Part shown: positions 1 to 8,510 of the stretch, piece by piece
How the letters are laid out: every line of letters starts with the position of its first letter
How positions within the stretch are numbered: the stretch's first letter is position 1
NCBI RefSeq assembly: GCF_003264365.1
Contig: NZ_PYAK01000013.1
Coordinates: 62,001 to 126,000 of the forward strand
From: Micromonospora noduli
GTDB taxonomy: Bacteria; Actinomycetota; Actinomycetes; Mycobacteriales; Micromonosporaceae
Reading direction: 5' to 3'
Length of the DNA: 64,000 nt
Notes under the pieces: model-generated
Database searches by the model: none
What the model was told of the DNA's origin: nothing
Seen by the model: the letters and a program-made list of their open reading frames with translations, nothing else
Position numbers and translations under genes: made by a program

Positions 1-360
1 CTCACCGGTGCCCGCAAGCTCACCGTCGACGGCGCGACGCTGACCGTCGAGCGGCAGACCGAGGAGGGCTACGAGGTGGTCACCGCCGCCACCCCGGCCG
101 TGGTCTCCGTCTGGGACACCATCAACGAGCCGCGCTACCCCTCCTTCAAGGGCATCATGGCCGCCAAGAAGAAGCCGGTGCAGACGCTCTCGCTGGCCGA
201 CCTCGGGGTCGCGGCCGACGAGGTGGGCTTCGACGGCGCCACCAGTGCCGTCGTCGAGCACACCAAGCGCCCCCCGCGCTCCGGCGGCGCCAAGATCACT
301 GATGAGGGCGAGGGCGGCGTCAAGCTGGTCGAGTTCCTCGCCACCGAGAAGTTCGTGTGA
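1..360 (+). CDS. etfB: Electron transfer flavoprotein, beta subunit (3' part only)
   Basis: The frame is open at the window edge, so the start and most of the protein lie upstream; 119 C-terminal residues are visible. The segment NEPRYPSFKGIMAAKKKP is the conserved EtfB stretch that precedes the C-terminal tail reaching over to the alpha subunit. EtfB and EtfA form the soluble heterodimer that takes electrons from acyl-CoA and related dehydrogenases and passes them to the respiratory chain. etfA starts 14 bases after the stop codon, so the two are surely cotranscribed. Identification is firm; only the 5' end is missing. Confidence 0.93.
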   Translation, partial: LTGARKLTVDGATLTVERQTEEGYEVVTAATPAVVSVWDTINEPRYPSFKGIMAAKKKPVQTLSLADLGVAADEVGFDGATSAVVEHTKRPPRSGGAKITDEGEGGVKLVEFLATEKFV

Positions 361-374
361 GAGGGGGGTCTGAC

Positions 375-1334
375 ATGTCCGAGGTTCTCGTCGTCGTCGA
401 AGCCACCAAGGAATTCGGCGTCAAGAAGGTCACCCTGGAAATGCTCACCCTCGCGCGTGAGCTGGGCTCCCCGAGCGCGGTGGTGCTGGGCGGCGCCGGC
501 GCCGCCGAGGCGCTGAGCGGCAAGCTGGGCGAGTACGGCGCGGAGAAGATCTACGCCGCCGAGGGTGACGAGATCGACGGCTACCTGGTGGCCCCCAAGG
601 CGACAGTGCTGGCCGAGTTGGTCAAGCGGGTGCAGCCGGCCGCCGTGCTGCTGGCGTCGGCCCAGGAGGGCAAGGAGATCGCCGCCCGGCTCGCCGTCAA
701 GCTCGACAACGGCATCCTGACCGACGTGGTCGGTTTGGACGCCGACGGCACCGCGACCCAGGTCGCCTTCGCCGGCTCCACCATCGTCAAGTCCAAGGTC
801 ACCAAGGGCCTGCCGTTGGTCACCGTCCGGCCCAACTCGGTCACCCCCGCCCCGGCGGCGGCCACCCCGGCGATCGAGCAGCTCAGCGTGTCGGTCACCG
901 ACACCGACAAGCTGGCCACTGTCGTCGAGCGGGTCGCCGAGCAGAAGGGCTCCCGCCCTGAGCTGACCGAGGCCGGCGTGGTCGTCTCCGGCGGTCGGGG
1001 CGTCGGCAACGCCGACAACTTCAAGCTGGTCGAGGAGCTGGCCGACCTGCTCGGCGGCGCCGTCGGCGCGTCCCGCGCGGCCGTCGACTCCGGCTTCTAC
1101 CCACACCAGTTCCAGGTGGGCCAGACCGGTAAGACGGTCTCCCCGCAGCTCTACGTCGCCCTCGGCATCTCCGGTGCCATCCAGCACCGGGCCGGCATGC
1201 AGACCTCGAAGACCATCGTCGCGGTCAACAAGGACGGCGAGGCGCCGATCTTCGAGCTGGCCGACTTCGGGGTGGTGGGCGACCTGTTCAAGATCGTCCC
1301 GCAGGCCGCCGAGGAGATCCGCAAGCGCAAGTAA
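375..1334 (+). CDS. etfA: Electron transfer flavoprotein, alpha subunit
   Basis: 319 residues, the usual length for EtfA. The N-terminal half is the Rossmann-like domain shared with EtfB. The C-terminal half holds the FAD-binding signature, seen as [17 protein letters not shown] followed by [13 protein letters not shown]. An upstream in-frame GTG at 357 overlaps the etfB stop, but the ATG at 375 has a G-rich Shine-Dalgarno (GAGGGGGG) about six bases ahead and gives the normal N-terminus MSEVLVVVE, so I chose it. EtfA carries the FAD that passes electrons from dehydrogenases to the respiratory chain. It is the last gene of the etfBA unit and is followed by a strong hairpin. Confidence 0.96.
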   Translation: MSEVLVVVEATKEFGVKKVTLEMLTLARELGSPSAVVLGGAGAAEALSGKLGEYGAEKIYAAEGDEIDGYLVAPKATVLAELVKRVQPAAVLLASAQEGKEIAARLAVKLDNGILTDVVGLDADGTATQVAFAGSTIVKSKVTKGLPLVTVRPNSVTPAPAAATPAIEQLSVSVTDTDKLATVVERVAEQKGSRPELTEAGVVVSGGRGVGNADNFKLVEELADLLGGAVGASRAAVDSGFYPHQFQVGQTGKTVSPQLYVALGISGAIQHRAGMQTSKTIVAVNKDGEAPIFELADFGVVGDLFKIVPQAAEEIRKRK

Positions 1335-1347
1335 GCCAGCGATACGT

Positions 1348-1379
1348 CAGTGGCCGCCCGTGTGAACGGGCGGCCACTG
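1348..1379 (+). terminator. Hairpin terminator after etfBA
   Basis: A perfect 13-bp inverted repeat (CAGTGGCCGCCCG / CGGGCGGCCACTG) with a six-base loop starts 13 bases after the etfA stop. There is no T-run, as is usual in high-GC actinomycetes. It lies between the converging etfA and anti-sigma genes and could act in both directions. Confidence 0.8.
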
Positions 1380-1428
1380 CCGTGTGGGGAGCTGATCGGC
1401 GAGCCGGGGAGCTGAGCCGGCCCGCCGA

Positions 1429-2238
1429 TCAGCCCGTCAGGGAGCCCCTCAGCAGGCTGTCGCCGGAGTGGCGGGTGTTGTTGTCGTACTGCTCGGCGGA
1501 GACGTCGACCACCGAGTAGCTCTTGAGGTCGACATTCGGGGGCAGGGGTAGCAGCGCGTCCGAGCCGCCACCCAGGGTGCCGACCGAGAACATCTCCATC
1601 GTCGTCGGATTGATGAGCCAGACCTCGTAGTACCCCGCGACGCTCGGGAGATTCGCCACATGCAGATGTAGTTGGCCGTCCTTCAAAACCCGGGCGTCAC
1701 CCTTGGCCGTCGGCGGGGTCGCCCCGTACGCCGCCAGCGGCGCGCTCGCCACCACCACCGGCGTCGGGGTGGGCGTCGGATCGTCCGGTCGGAGCACCGA
1801 GACGGTGCCCACCACGCCGACCGCCGCGGCGGCGGCCGCGGTCACCGCGGTGGCCATCCAACCGGACCAGCCGCGACCCCGACGGGATCGCCGTGCCGGG
1901 TCCAGTCGGGTCACCGTCGACTCGGCCGCCGCGCCGAAGGTCTGCTCGGCCGTCGTGGTGTCGGCCTGCTCGGGCACCCGGCGTCGACGGGTATCGGTCA
2001 GCAACGGCCCGGCCTCCGCAGCCCTGACCTGGGCTTCGATGCCCTGCCAGACGTGCTCCGGCGGGTCGGGCAGGTCGGCCAGGCCCTGCGTCTCGGTGCC
2101 GAGCCCCGCCACCTGCTGAAGGCTCGCGACCTCCGCGCGGCAGAGCGCGCAGGTGCCGAGGTGGGTGCTCTCCCCGTTGTCCGCCTCGCTCTCACCGAGT
2201 GCCAGAAATACCAGCCGGTCGTGGTCCAGGTGCTGCAC
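1429..2238 (-). CDS. Anti-sigma factor, RskA-like, with N-terminal zinc-binding motif
   Basis: 269 residues. The first 50 residues contain HLGTCALC, the H-x3-C-x2-C core of the zinc-associated anti-sigma (ZAS) fold that binds ECF sigma factors. One membrane segment (about residues 128-150, Ala/Val-rich, after an Arg-rich stretch) is followed by a Pro-Thr spacer (DDPTPTPTP) and an extracytoplasmic RskA-type domain containing YYEVWLINP. The start lies inside the end of the sigma gene (47-base overlap), so translation is probably coupled. The inferred role is to hold the adjacent sigma factor at the membrane until an external signal triggers proteolysis. The signal is unknown. Confidence 0.88.
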   Translation of the reverse strand: MQHLDHDRLVFLALGESEADNGESTHLGTCALCRAEVASLQQVAGLGTETQGLADLPDPPEHVWQGIEAQVRAAEAGPLLTDTRRRRVPEQADTTTAEQTFGAAAESTVTRLDPARRSRRGRGWSGWMATAVTAAAAAAVGVVGTVSVLRPDDPTPTPTPVVVASAPLAAYGATPPTAKGDARVLKDGQLHLHVANLPSVAGYYEVWLINPTTMEMFSVGTLGGGSDALLPLPPNVDLKSYSVVDVSAEQYDNNTRHSGDSLLRGSLTG

Positions 2239-2794
2239 CGTCCACCTCCCATCTGCGCTTCAAGCTCGCCATACCGCGTCGGATGTGACTCTTCACGGTG
2301 CCCAACGGCACGCCCGTCACAGTGGCTATCTGCTGGTGTGTCAGGTCGTCGTAGAAGGCCAGCTCCAGCATCCGTCGCTGGTCGTCCGGGAGACGAGCCA
2401 GCTCGTCGGCGATCACCAACCGGTCCACCACGCGGTCCGGATCCGGCTGGGTCTGCGCCGGCTCGGGCAGTTGTCGGACCGTCTCCACCACCCGGGTCTC
2501 CCGGGCCGAGGCGCGCATCCGGTCGATCACCTTCCGCCGGCCGATGCCGAGCAACCAACCGATCAGCGACCCCTTGGCCGGGTCGAACGTGTCGCGACCC
2601 AGCCAGGCGGCGACGAACGTCGCCTGGGTGACGTCCTCGGCGTCGCTGCGGTTCGCCAGCATGGACGTGGCCAGATGGAGCACTGCACGACCGTAGCGGT
2701 CGTACGCCTCGCGGAGCGCCACGTCGTCACCGGCGCGGAACCTGCGGTCGAGGTCGTCCACCGGAGGGTCGGGTTCCTGTCGTAGCGCCGTCAT
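2192..2794 (-). CDS. ECF-type RNA polymerase sigma factor (SigK-like)
   Basis: 200 residues with the two ECF modules. Region 2 (about residues 20-85) includes RSDAEDVTQATFVAAW. Region 4 (about 125-185) ends with the helix-turn-helix THQQIATVTGVPLGTVKSH. ATG 2794 was preferred over a longer in-frame start at 2839 because a GAAGG-type ribosome site lies about ten bases ahead and ECF proteins rarely carry such an N-terminal extension. The downstream overlapping anti-sigma gene with a zinc motif and RskA tail makes this a SigK/RskA-type pair. Possible targets are its own operon and the divergent DUF4397 gene. Confidence 0.9.
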   Translation of the reverse strand: MTALRQEPDPPVDDLDRRFRAGDDVALREAYDRYGRAVLHLATSMLANRSDAEDVTQATFVAAWLGRDTFDPAKGSLIGWLLGIGRRKVIDRMRASARETRVVETVRQLPEPAQTQPDPDRVVDRLVIADELARLPDDQRRMLELAFYDDLTHQQIATVTGVPLGTVKSHIRRGMASLKRRWEVDGAAPGPRPAGISGTR

Positions 2795-3023
2795 CGGGCG
2801 GCTCGCCTTCGATGGGGCATGCCCGACTGTAGCTGCCACAGTCCCCGCCCCACTTCCCCGGTCGATGTCATCTCACCAGCTCTTCGTCTCCCGACCCCGT
2901 TCCGGATGCGGTCTGGGCCGGAAAGAAAAGTGCCTCCGGGGCGCATCCACCCGTCCGACAGCCGGCGTAACCCGTTCTGCAAGCCAGGCCTGACGAATCA
3001 GCACCAAATATCAGGAGGCAGAC
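2795..3023. promoter_or_regulatory. Divergent control region between sigma factor and DUF4397 gene
   Basis: This 229-base region separates two divergent units. On the plus strand a GCATCC (2943-2948), 16 bases, then GCGTAA (2965-2970) loosely recalls the CCATCC-N16/17-CCGAAT pattern of mycobacterial SigK promoters, but the match is weak. The DUF4397 start has a strong AGGAGG site at 3012-3017. No other element is recognised. Confidence 0.3.
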
Positions 3024-3854
3024 ATGCAGTTCTCGTACTTCCGTCGGGTCGCCGCGGGCGGCGCGGTCGCCGCGCTGGCCTTCGCCGGTGTCGGCGCCCT
3101 CACCGCCGGCCCCGCGTACGCCGCCACGTCGAAGGTCTCCGTCGTGCACGGCATCCCGGACACCCCGGTCGACGTCTACGTCAACGGCAAGAAGACGCTG
3201 GACAACTTCAAGCCCGGCGACGTCGCCGGCCCGCTGAACCTGGAGGAGGGCGACTACGACATCGCGCTCACCAAGCCGGGCGAGCCGATCGGCAGCGCGA
3301 TCCTGAAGGTCGACAACGCCGCGGTGCCGGGCGGTGCGAACGTCAGCATCGCGGCCCACCTCGACGCCGCCGGCCAGCCGAAGATCACTCCGTTCGTCAA
3401 CGACGTCTCGAAGGTCGACGCCGGCAAGGCCCGGCTGATCGTCCGGCACACCGCCGCCGCCCCGGCGGTCGACGTCCGCGCCGGTGGCACCCCGGTCTTC
3501 GAGGACCTGACCAACCCGAACGAGGCCAAGGGCGACGTCGACGCGGGCGAGGTGAAGGCGGACGTGGTGCTGGCCGGCACCGACACCGTGGCCATCGGCC
3601 CGGCGGACCTCAACCTCAAGGAGGGCACCGCCACGATCGTCTACGCGATCGGCTCCGCCGAGGGCAAGACCCTCGACGTGGTGGCCCAGACCATCACCGG
3701 TCTGCACTCCGCCCCGGGCGGCGTGCCCAGCGGTGACGGCGGCCAGGCCGGCACGGGCGTGGACACCTGGTGGTACGTGCTCACCGGTGCCGGCGTACTC
3801 CTGCTGCTTGGTGGTGGGGTGCGGATGGCGACCGCGCGGACCGGCCGCAAGTGA
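3024..3854 (+). CDS. Secreted, C-terminally membrane-anchored DUF4397 protein
   Basis: 276 residues. A Sec signal peptide (RR near the start, then an Ala/Val-rich core, cleavage likely after GPAYA at about residue 33) leads into two repeats of the DUF4397 fold: VSVVHGIPDTPVDVYVNGK at about 38-56 and LIVRHTAAAPAVDVRAGG at about 138-155. The C-terminus has a Gly/Ser linker, a hydrophobic helix (about 246-265) and a basic RTGRK tail. This looks like a sortase-substrate architecture, but I see no LPxTG or LAxTG motif. The strong AGGAGG site fixes the start. The gene overlaps the sortase start by four bases. Function unknown; the location suggests a cell-envelope protein, perhaps controlled by the neighbouring ECF sigma factor. 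Confidence 0.85.
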   Translation: MQFSYFRRVAAGGAVAALAFAGVGALTAGPAYAATSKVSVVHGIPDTPVDVYVNGKKTLDNFKPGDVAGPLNLEEGDYDIALTKPGEPIGSAILKVDNAAVPGGANVSIAAHLDAAGQPKITPFVNDVSKVDAGKARLIVRHTAAAPAVDVRAGGTPVFEDLTNPNEAKGDVDAGEVKADVVLAGTDTVAIGPADLNLKEGTATIVYAIGSAEGKTLDVVAQTITGLHSAPGGVPSGDGGQAGTGVDTWWYVLTGAGVLLLLGGGVRMATARTGRK

Positions 3855-4504
3855 CGGTGCGCAATCGCGGCGCGCTGGCGGCCCTGGCCGCCGGCGTTGC
3901 CGCGCTCACCGCCGCCGCTCTGGTGGCGTGCGCCAACCAGCCGGCCGGGACGGTGGGGGCCGAGGAGGCGAGCACGCTGGCCAGCCCCGCACCGACGGCC
4001 GCCGGTGCCCCATCGGTGCCGGTGACCGCGGGTGAACTGCCCGCCGGCCCGAAGATCATCCCGCCGGTACGGCTGCTGATCCCGGAGATCGGCGTCACCG
4101 CCACAGTCAACGCGGTCGGCATCAACGAGCGGACCAACGAGTTCGAGGTGCCGCCGAGCGTCGACCAGATCGGCTGGTACCGCTACGGCCCCGGCCTGGA
4201 GACAGACGCCGGCTCGGTGGTCATCGCCGGTCACGTGGACAGCGCCAAGCAGGGCAAGGGGGCGTTCTTCCGGCTGCGTGAGCTGGACCAGGGCGACACG
4301 TTGACCGCTACCGGCAGCGACGGCGAGGCGCGGCGCTACCGGGTCGTCGCCCGGGAGGAGTACGCCAAGACCAAGATTCCGCTGGACCGGTACTTCGCCC
4401 GCGACGGCAAGCCGAGGCTGACCCTGATCACCTGTGGTGGGCCGTTCGACGCCAAGGCGCGCAAGTACCGCGACAACATCGTCGTCACCGCGGTGCCCGC
4501 CTGA
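3851..4504 (+). CDS. Class E/F sortase, membrane-anchored
   Basis: 217 residues from a GTG at 3851 that overlaps the previous stop (GTGA), which implies coupled translation. An N-terminal hydrophobic segment ends in LVAC, which fits a lipobox, so it may be a lipoprotein rather than a simple signal anchor. A Pro/Thr/Ala linker follows, then the sortase barrel. The catalytic His is in VIAGHVDS, the Cys in LITCGGPFD, and the Arg in RKYRDNIVV. Sortases cut a surface-protein sorting signal and join it to an amino group. The obvious candidate partner is the gene just upstream, although no canonical sorting motif is visible there. Family assignment is firm; substrate unknown. Confidence 0.9.
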   Translation: MTVRNRGALAALAAGVAALTAAALVACANQPAGTVGAEEASTLASPAPTAAGAPSVPVTAGELPAGPKIIPPVRLLIPEIGVTATVNAVGINERTNEFEVPPSVDQIGWYRYGPGLETDAGSVVIAGHVDSAKQGKGAFFRLRELDQGDTLTATGSDGEARRYRVVAREEYAKTKIPLDRYFARDGKPRLTLITCGGPFDAKARKYRDNIVVTAVPA

Positions 4505-4522
4505 GCGGGTCCCCGCGCATCG

Positions 4523-4548
4523 GGCCGGGGTGGAGTTCCACCCCGGCC
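4523..4548 (+). terminator. Hairpin terminator after the sortase gene
   Basis: A perfect 12-bp inverted repeat (GGCCGGGGTGGA / TCCACCCCGGCC) with a minimal loop, followed by TTTG. It lies 19 bases after the sortase stop. Confidence 0.8.
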
Positions 4549-4594
4549 TTTGCGCGCAGTCCCCTCCGGCATCCGGTCCCCAAGGTGTCGGCCG

Positions 4595-4600
4595 TACGCT
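4595..4600 (+). promoter_or_regulatory. Probable -10 box of a leaderless transcript
   Basis: TACGCT ends eight bases before the ATG of the cysteine desulfurase gene, and no Shine-Dalgarno is visible. This spacing would start transcription at or next to the ATG. Confidence 0.5.
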
Positions 4601-4608
4601 GAACGGCG

Positions 4609-5784
4609 ATGGCTTACCTGGATCACGCGGCGACGACTCCCATGCTCGATGAGGCACTGGAGGCGTACGTCGCCACCGCCCGCGAGGTCGGCAACGCGTC
4701 CTCCCTGCACGCGGCGGGCCGCCGTGCCCGCCGCCGGGTCGAAGAGTCACGCGAACGGGTGGCCGCGGTGCTGGGCGCCCGGCCCTCCGAGGTGATCTTC
4801 ACCGGTGGTGGCACGGAGAGCGACAACCTCGCGGTCAAGGGCATCTTCTGGGCCCGCCGAGCGGCCCGGCCCGACCGCCGCCGGGTGGTCTCCAGCGCCG
4901 TCGAGCACCACGCGGTGCTGGACGCTGTCGACTGGCTGGCCCAGCACGAGGGCGCCGAGGTGGGCTGGCTGCCGGTGGACGCCGTCGGTCGGCTCGACCC
5001 GCAGGCCCTGCGCGCCGAGTTGGACGCGCATGCCGACCAGGTGGCAGTGGTCACCGCGATGTGGGCGAACAACGAGGTGGGCACCGTCCAGCCGGTGGCC
5101 GAGCTGGCCGCCGTCGCCGCCGAACACGGTGTGCCCTTCCACACCGACGCCATCCAGGCGGTCGGCCAGGTGCCCGTCGACTTCGGCGCCAGTGGGGTCG
5201 CCGCGCTGACCGTCACCGGGCACAAGTTGGGCGGCCCGACCGGGGTGGGCGCGCTGCTGCTCGCCCGGGACGTGCCGGCCACGCCGCTGCTGCACGGCGG
5301 TGGCCAGGAACGCGACATCCGCTCCGGCACCCTCGACACCGCCGGCATCGTCGCCTTCGCGGTCGCCGTGGAGACGGCCGTGAAGGGTCAGCAGGAGTAC
5401 GCGGCCCGGGTGGCCGCGCTCCGCGACGACCTGATCGAGCGGGTCCGCCAGGCGGTGCCCGAGGTGATCTACAACGGTGACCCGACCGACCGGCTGCCCG
5501 GCAACGCGCACTTCTCCTTCCCCGGCTGCGAAGGCGACGCGCTGCTGCTCCTGCTCGACGCGCAGGGGATCGCCTGCTCGACCGGCTCCGCCTGCTCGGC
5601 CGGGGTGGCCCAGCCCTCGCACGTGCTGCTGGCGATGGGCGCCGACGACGATCGCGCCCGCTCATCGCTGCGCTTCACACTGGGCCACACCAGCACCCAG
5701 GCCGACATCGACGCCCTCATCGCGGCTCTCCCGGCAGCGGTCGACCGAGCCCGCCGAGCCGCCGCCCTCCGCACCCCCCGCTGA
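4609..5784 (+). CDS. iscS: Cysteine desulfurase (NifS/IscS family)
   Basis: 391 residues, typical for the family. It is a class V PLP enzyme that takes sulfur from cysteine as an enzyme persulfide. The PLP lysine is K206 in VTGHKLGGP. The substrate-binding GGTESDN is near residue 68. The active-site loop STGSACSAG places the persulfide cysteine at C329. The ATG follows a TACGCT box with no ribosome site, so the mRNA is probably leaderless. mnmA lies downstream on the same strand, which points to a role in feeding sulfur to tRNA 2-thiouridine, though it may also serve Fe-S assembly. The symbol is by family; a specific SufS or IscS role cannot be settled from sequence. Confidence 0.93.
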   Translation: MAYLDHAATTPMLDEALEAYVATAREVGNASSLHAAGRRARRRVEESRERVAAVLGARPSEVIFTGGGTESDNLAVKGIFWARRAARPDRRRVVSSAVEHHAVLDAVDWLAQHEGAEVGWLPVDAVGRLDPQALRAELDAHADQVAVVTAMWANNEVGTVQPVAELAAVAAEHGVPFHTDAIQAVGQVPVDFGASGVAALTVTGHKLGGPTGVGALLLARDVPATPLLHGGGQERDIRSGTLDTAGIVAFAVAVETAVKGQQEYAARVAALRDDLIERVRQAVPEVIYNGDPTDRLPGNAHFSFPGCEGDALLLLLDAQGIACSTGSACSAGVAQPSHVLLAMGADDDRARSSLRFTLGHTSTQADIDALIAALPAAVDRARRAAALRTPR

Positions 5785-5798
5785 CCCGGGCCCAGCCC

Positions 5799-5871
5799 CG
5801 CGATCTTGCACTTTCGGTTGGCTGTTCGCGCCTTGTGCGGCATATGTCGCCGCAGAAACTGCAAGATCGCG
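5799..5871. repeat. Palindromic intergenic element (type with GATCTTGCA arms)
   Basis: Perfect 12-bp terminal inverted repeats, CGCGATCTTGCA at 5799-5810 and TGCAAGATCGCG at 5860-5871, enclose about 49 bases. A second short stem inside (TGCGGC 5836-5841 / GCCGCA 5849-5854) means the whole element folds as a hairpin. It sits between iscS and mnmA and resembles the REP/MITE-like hairpins scattered through actinomycete genomes. It may also act as a terminator. Confidence 0.6.
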
Positions 5872-5962
5872 CCGGTGGGTGCGCGGGGCGGGGCCAGGGT
5901 TCGGGGGGTTTGCGGGGCTGGTGGATAGGGTTGTCGTGGGGACGGGGAAGGGGAGTGGGTCG

Positions 5963-7036
5963 GTGAGGGTTCTGGCGGCGATGTCGGGTGGGGTTGACTC
6001 GGCCGTGGCGGCGGCGCGGGCGGTGGCTGCCGGGCACGATGTGACGGGCGTTCACCTGGCGCTGGCCCGCAACCCACAGACCTATCGGACCGGGGCGCGC
6101 GGCTGCTGCACCCTGGAGGATTCCCGGGACGCCCGACGGGCGGCCGACGTGATCGGCATCCCGTTCTACGTGTGGGACATGGCCGACCGCTTCCACGAGG
6201 ACGTGGTCGACGACTTCGTCGCCGAGTACGCCGCCGGTCGTACGCCGAATCCCTGCCTGCGCTGCAACGAGAAGATCAAGTTTGCGGCGGTGCTGGACCG
6301 GGCGGTGGCTCTGGGCTTCGACGCGGTGGTGACCGGGCACCACGCCCGCCTCGGCGCGGACGGGCTGCTGCGGCGCAGTGTCGACCTGGCCAAGGACCAG
6401 TCGTACGTGCTCGCCGTGCTCACCCGCGAGCAGCTCGACCGGTCGATCTTCCCGCTCGGTGACTCGACCAAGGCGCAGGTCCGCACCGAGGCCGCCGAGC
6501 GTGGCCTGGCCGTGGCCGACAAGCCGGACTCGCACGACATCTGCTTCATCGCCGACGGGGACACCCGCGGCTTCCTGGCCGGTCGGCTCGGTGAGGCGCC
6601 CGGCGACGTGGTGGACGCCTCCACCGGCGCTGTCGTCGGCAGTCACAGCGGTGCGTACGCGTACACGGTGGGGCAGCGTCGCGGGCTGCACCTGGACCGG
6701 CCCGCCCCGGACGGCCGGCCACGCTACGTGCTCTCCATCACGCCGAAGACCAACACGGTGACGGTCGGCCCAGCCGAGGCCCTGGACGTGTCCGACGTGC
6801 ACGCCGTACGTCCGGTCTGGACCGGCGGCGTCCGTCCGGACGCCCCGGTCGAGTGCGAGGTGCAGTTGCGCGCGCACGGCGACGTGGTCCCGGCGACCGT
6901 CGCACTCGACGGTGACCGGCTGCACGCCGAGCTGCGCCGACCGGTTCGCGGCGTCGCCGCCGGTCAGGCAGTGGTGGCGTACCGACCGGACCCGGCCGGC
7001 GACGTGGTCCTCGGCTCCGCGACCATCACCGGCTGA
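5963..7036 (+). CDS. mnmA: tRNA-specific 2-thiouridylase MnmA
   Basis: 357 residues, the normal length. It thiolates U34 of Glu, Gln and Lys tRNAs using ATP and sulfur relayed from a cysteine desulfurase. The PP-loop is at the N-terminus ([12 protein letters not shown], residues 7-18). The first catalytic cysteine is C101 in [12 protein letters not shown]. The second is in [13 protein letters not shown]. The C-terminal half holds the central and barrel tRNA-binding domains (YTVGQRRGL is characteristic). The frame stays open far upstream, but GTG 5963 gives the family N-terminus and has a GGGGAG purine run ahead of it. Its neighbour upstream is the likely sulfur donor enzyme. Confidence 0.95.
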   Translation: MRVLAAMSGGVDSAVAAARAVAAGHDVTGVHLALARNPQTYRTGARGCCTLEDSRDARRAADVIGIPFYVWDMADRFHEDVVDDFVAEYAAGRTPNPCLRCNEKIKFAAVLDRAVALGFDAVVTGHHARLGADGLLRRSVDLAKDQSYVLAVLTREQLDRSIFPLGDSTKAQVRTEAAERGLAVADKPDSHDICFIADGDTRGFLAGRLGEAPGDVVDASTGAVVGSHSGAYAYTVGQRRGLHLDRPAPDGRPRYVLSITPKTNTVTVGPAEALDVSDVHAVRPVWTGGVRPDAPVECEVQLRAHGDVVPATVALDGDRLHAELRRPVRGVAAGQAVVAYRPDPAGDVVLGSATITG

Positions 7037-7061
7037 CCACACGGTCCGGGTGTCCGCGGGA

Positions 7062-7067
7062 TAGCCT
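7062..7067 (+). promoter_or_regulatory. Probable -10 box of a leaderless transcript
   Basis: TAGCCT ends six bases before the GTG at 7074. No Shine-Dalgarno is present, which fits a leaderless mRNA. Confidence 0.5.
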
Positions 7068-7073
7068 TCGCCC

Positions 7074-8078
7074 GTGACAGATCAGGCGTGGCCCTGGCCG
7101 GCCGGCGCGGCAACCGGAATTGGTTCGCTGCCCGGCACCGACATCGGCGAGGCTCAGCGGGTGGTCCTCGGTGAGCTTCCCGAGCTGCCCCACCTGCCCG
7201 AGTTGCCGGCCCGTGGCCCCGGAGCGGACATGATCGGCCGGTCCGCCGGGCTGCTCGTCGAGCTGCCGGTCGAGGTGTACGCGGGACGGTGGCGGGTCGC
7301 CCCACGCCCGGGCCGCGACCTGCGCCGGGCCCGTGACCTGATGGAACGCGACCTGGACCAGCTCGCCGAGCAGGCCGAGGGGTACGCCGGGCCGATCAAG
7401 GTGCAGGCCGCCGGCCCGCTCACGCTGGCCGCCTCCGTGGAGTTGCCGATCGGTGGCCGACTGCTGCGCGATCCCGGCGCGGTCCGCGACCTGACCGGCT
7501 CCCTCGCCGAAGGGCTGCGCGCGCACGTCGCGGCGGTCGCCCGCCGGCTGCCCCAGGCATCGGTGCTGCTGCAACTGGACGAGCCGTCACTGCCGACAGT
7601 GCTGGCCGGGCGGGTGCCGACCGAGAGCGGTCTGGGCGCGTACCGGGCGGTCGAGTCGGTGGACGCCGCCGCCCTGCTGCGCACCGTCGTCGAGGCGGTC
7701 GGCGTGCCGACGCTGGTGCACTGCTGCGCCCCGGACGTGCCGCTGGAGCTGATCCGCTCCACCGGCGCCGTCGCTGTCGCCCTCGACCTGGACCTGGTCA
7801 CCAAGCTCGACCCGCTGGGCGAGGCGATCGACGCCGGCCTCGGGTTGCTGGCCGGGGCCGCGCCGACCCGGCCGCCGTCGGCCGGTGGCACGCCGACCTC
7901 CGCGCAGATCGCCGATCGGGTACGCCAGGTCTGGGACCGCCTCGGCTTCCCTCGTCGCCAACTCGCCGAGCAGGTGGTGATCACCCCGGCCTGCGGCCTC
8001 GCCGGCGCCACCCCGGAGTACGCGCGGGCGGTGCTCGCCGCGTGCCGGGACGCCGGGCGGCGCCTCGCCGAGGACTGA
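7074..8078 (+). CDS. MetE-like (cobalamin-independent methionine synthase C-domain family) protein
   Basis: 334 residues, about the size of only the C-terminal catalytic barrel of MetE. The zinc-site elements are recognisable: HCCAPD (about residues 222-227) and a second Cys in TPACGLAG near the C-terminus. ATGIGSLPG at the N-terminus is typical of the short stand-alone members of this family. Full MetE is about 750 residues, so this is not the canonical enzyme. Such proteins may use another methyl donor than methyl-tetrahydrofolate-polyglutamate, but the substrate is not evident here. GTG 7074 lies six bases after a TANNNT box, so translation is probably leaderless. Confidence 0.8.
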   Translation: MTDQAWPWPAGAATGIGSLPGTDIGEAQRVVLGELPELPHLPELPARGPGADMIGRSAGLLVELPVEVYAGRWRVAPRPGRDLRRARDLMERDLDQLAEQAEGYAGPIKVQAAGPLTLAASVELPIGGRLLRDPGAVRDLTGSLAEGLRAHVAAVARRLPQASVLLQLDEPSLPTVLAGRVPTESGLGAYRAVESVDAAALLRTVVEAVGVPTLVHCCAPDVPLELIRSTGAVAVALDLDLVTKLDPLGEAIDAGLGLLAGAAPTRPPSAGGTPTSAQIADRVRQVWDRLGFPRRQLAEQVVITPACGLAGATPEYARAVLAACRDAGRRLAED

Positions 8079-8114
8079 GGTTTCCTGTCGTACCCGGTGG
8101 GCAGGATGACGGTC

Positions 8115-8480
8115 ATGATTGGACAGCTGCGTTCAGTGGTGATCGACTGCCCGGATCCGCGGGCGTTGGCGGCGTTCTACGCCGAGCTGCTCGGCGTACC
8201 GCTCGCCGAGGGCAACTCCGATGACGACTGGGTGGTGCTGGGCGGCCCACCCGGTCACCAGCCACGCCTTGCCTTCCAACAGGCGCTCAACCTGCGCCCA
8301 CCGGCCTGGCCGGATCCCGAGCGCCCACAGCAGTTCCACCTCGACGTGACGGTGGACGACATCGAGGCCGCCGAGAAGGCGGCGCTGGCGCTGGGTGCTC
8401 GGCGGCTGCCAGGTGAGGGCGAGGGCTTCCGGGTCTACGCCGATCCGGCCGGCCACCCGTTCTGCCTCTGCTGGGACTGA
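8115..8480 (+). CDS. VOC (glyoxalase/bleomycin-resistance) family protein
   Basis: 121 residues with the two beta-alpha-beta-beta-beta modules of the vicinal oxygen chelate fold: RSVVIDCPDPRALAAFYAELLG at the N-terminus (first 19 residues typical of glyoxalase-like members) and DIEAAEKAALALGARRLP before VYADPAGHPFCLCWD at the end. The latter stretch is typical of the glyoxalase-like domain (PF18029-type) proteins. ATG 8115 was chosen because AGGATGA lies at a good distance; ATG 8106 is possible and adds three residues. The substrate is unknown. The end DPAGHPFCL contains the usual metal-side histidine region, but I would not assign an enzyme activity. Confidence 0.75.
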   Translation: MIGQLRSVVIDCPDPRALAAFYAELLGVPLAEGNSDDDWVVLGGPPGHQPRLAFQQALNLRPPAWPDPERPQQFHLDVTVDDIEAAEKAALALGARRLPGEGEGFRVYADPAGHPFCLCWD

Positions 8481-8510
8481 GCGCGTCGTGGGTTGCGGCG
8501 GCCGGGCATC

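Noticed and set aside
135..1187. 350-residue minus-strand frame opposite etfBA
   Set aside because: Shadow of etfB/etfA with Gly/Arg/Asp/Leu-rich composition and no recognisable family.
7074..8078. Truncated metE pseudogene
   Set aside because: The frame is intact with its own start signals and zinc motifs; stand-alone short MetE-like proteins are an established group.
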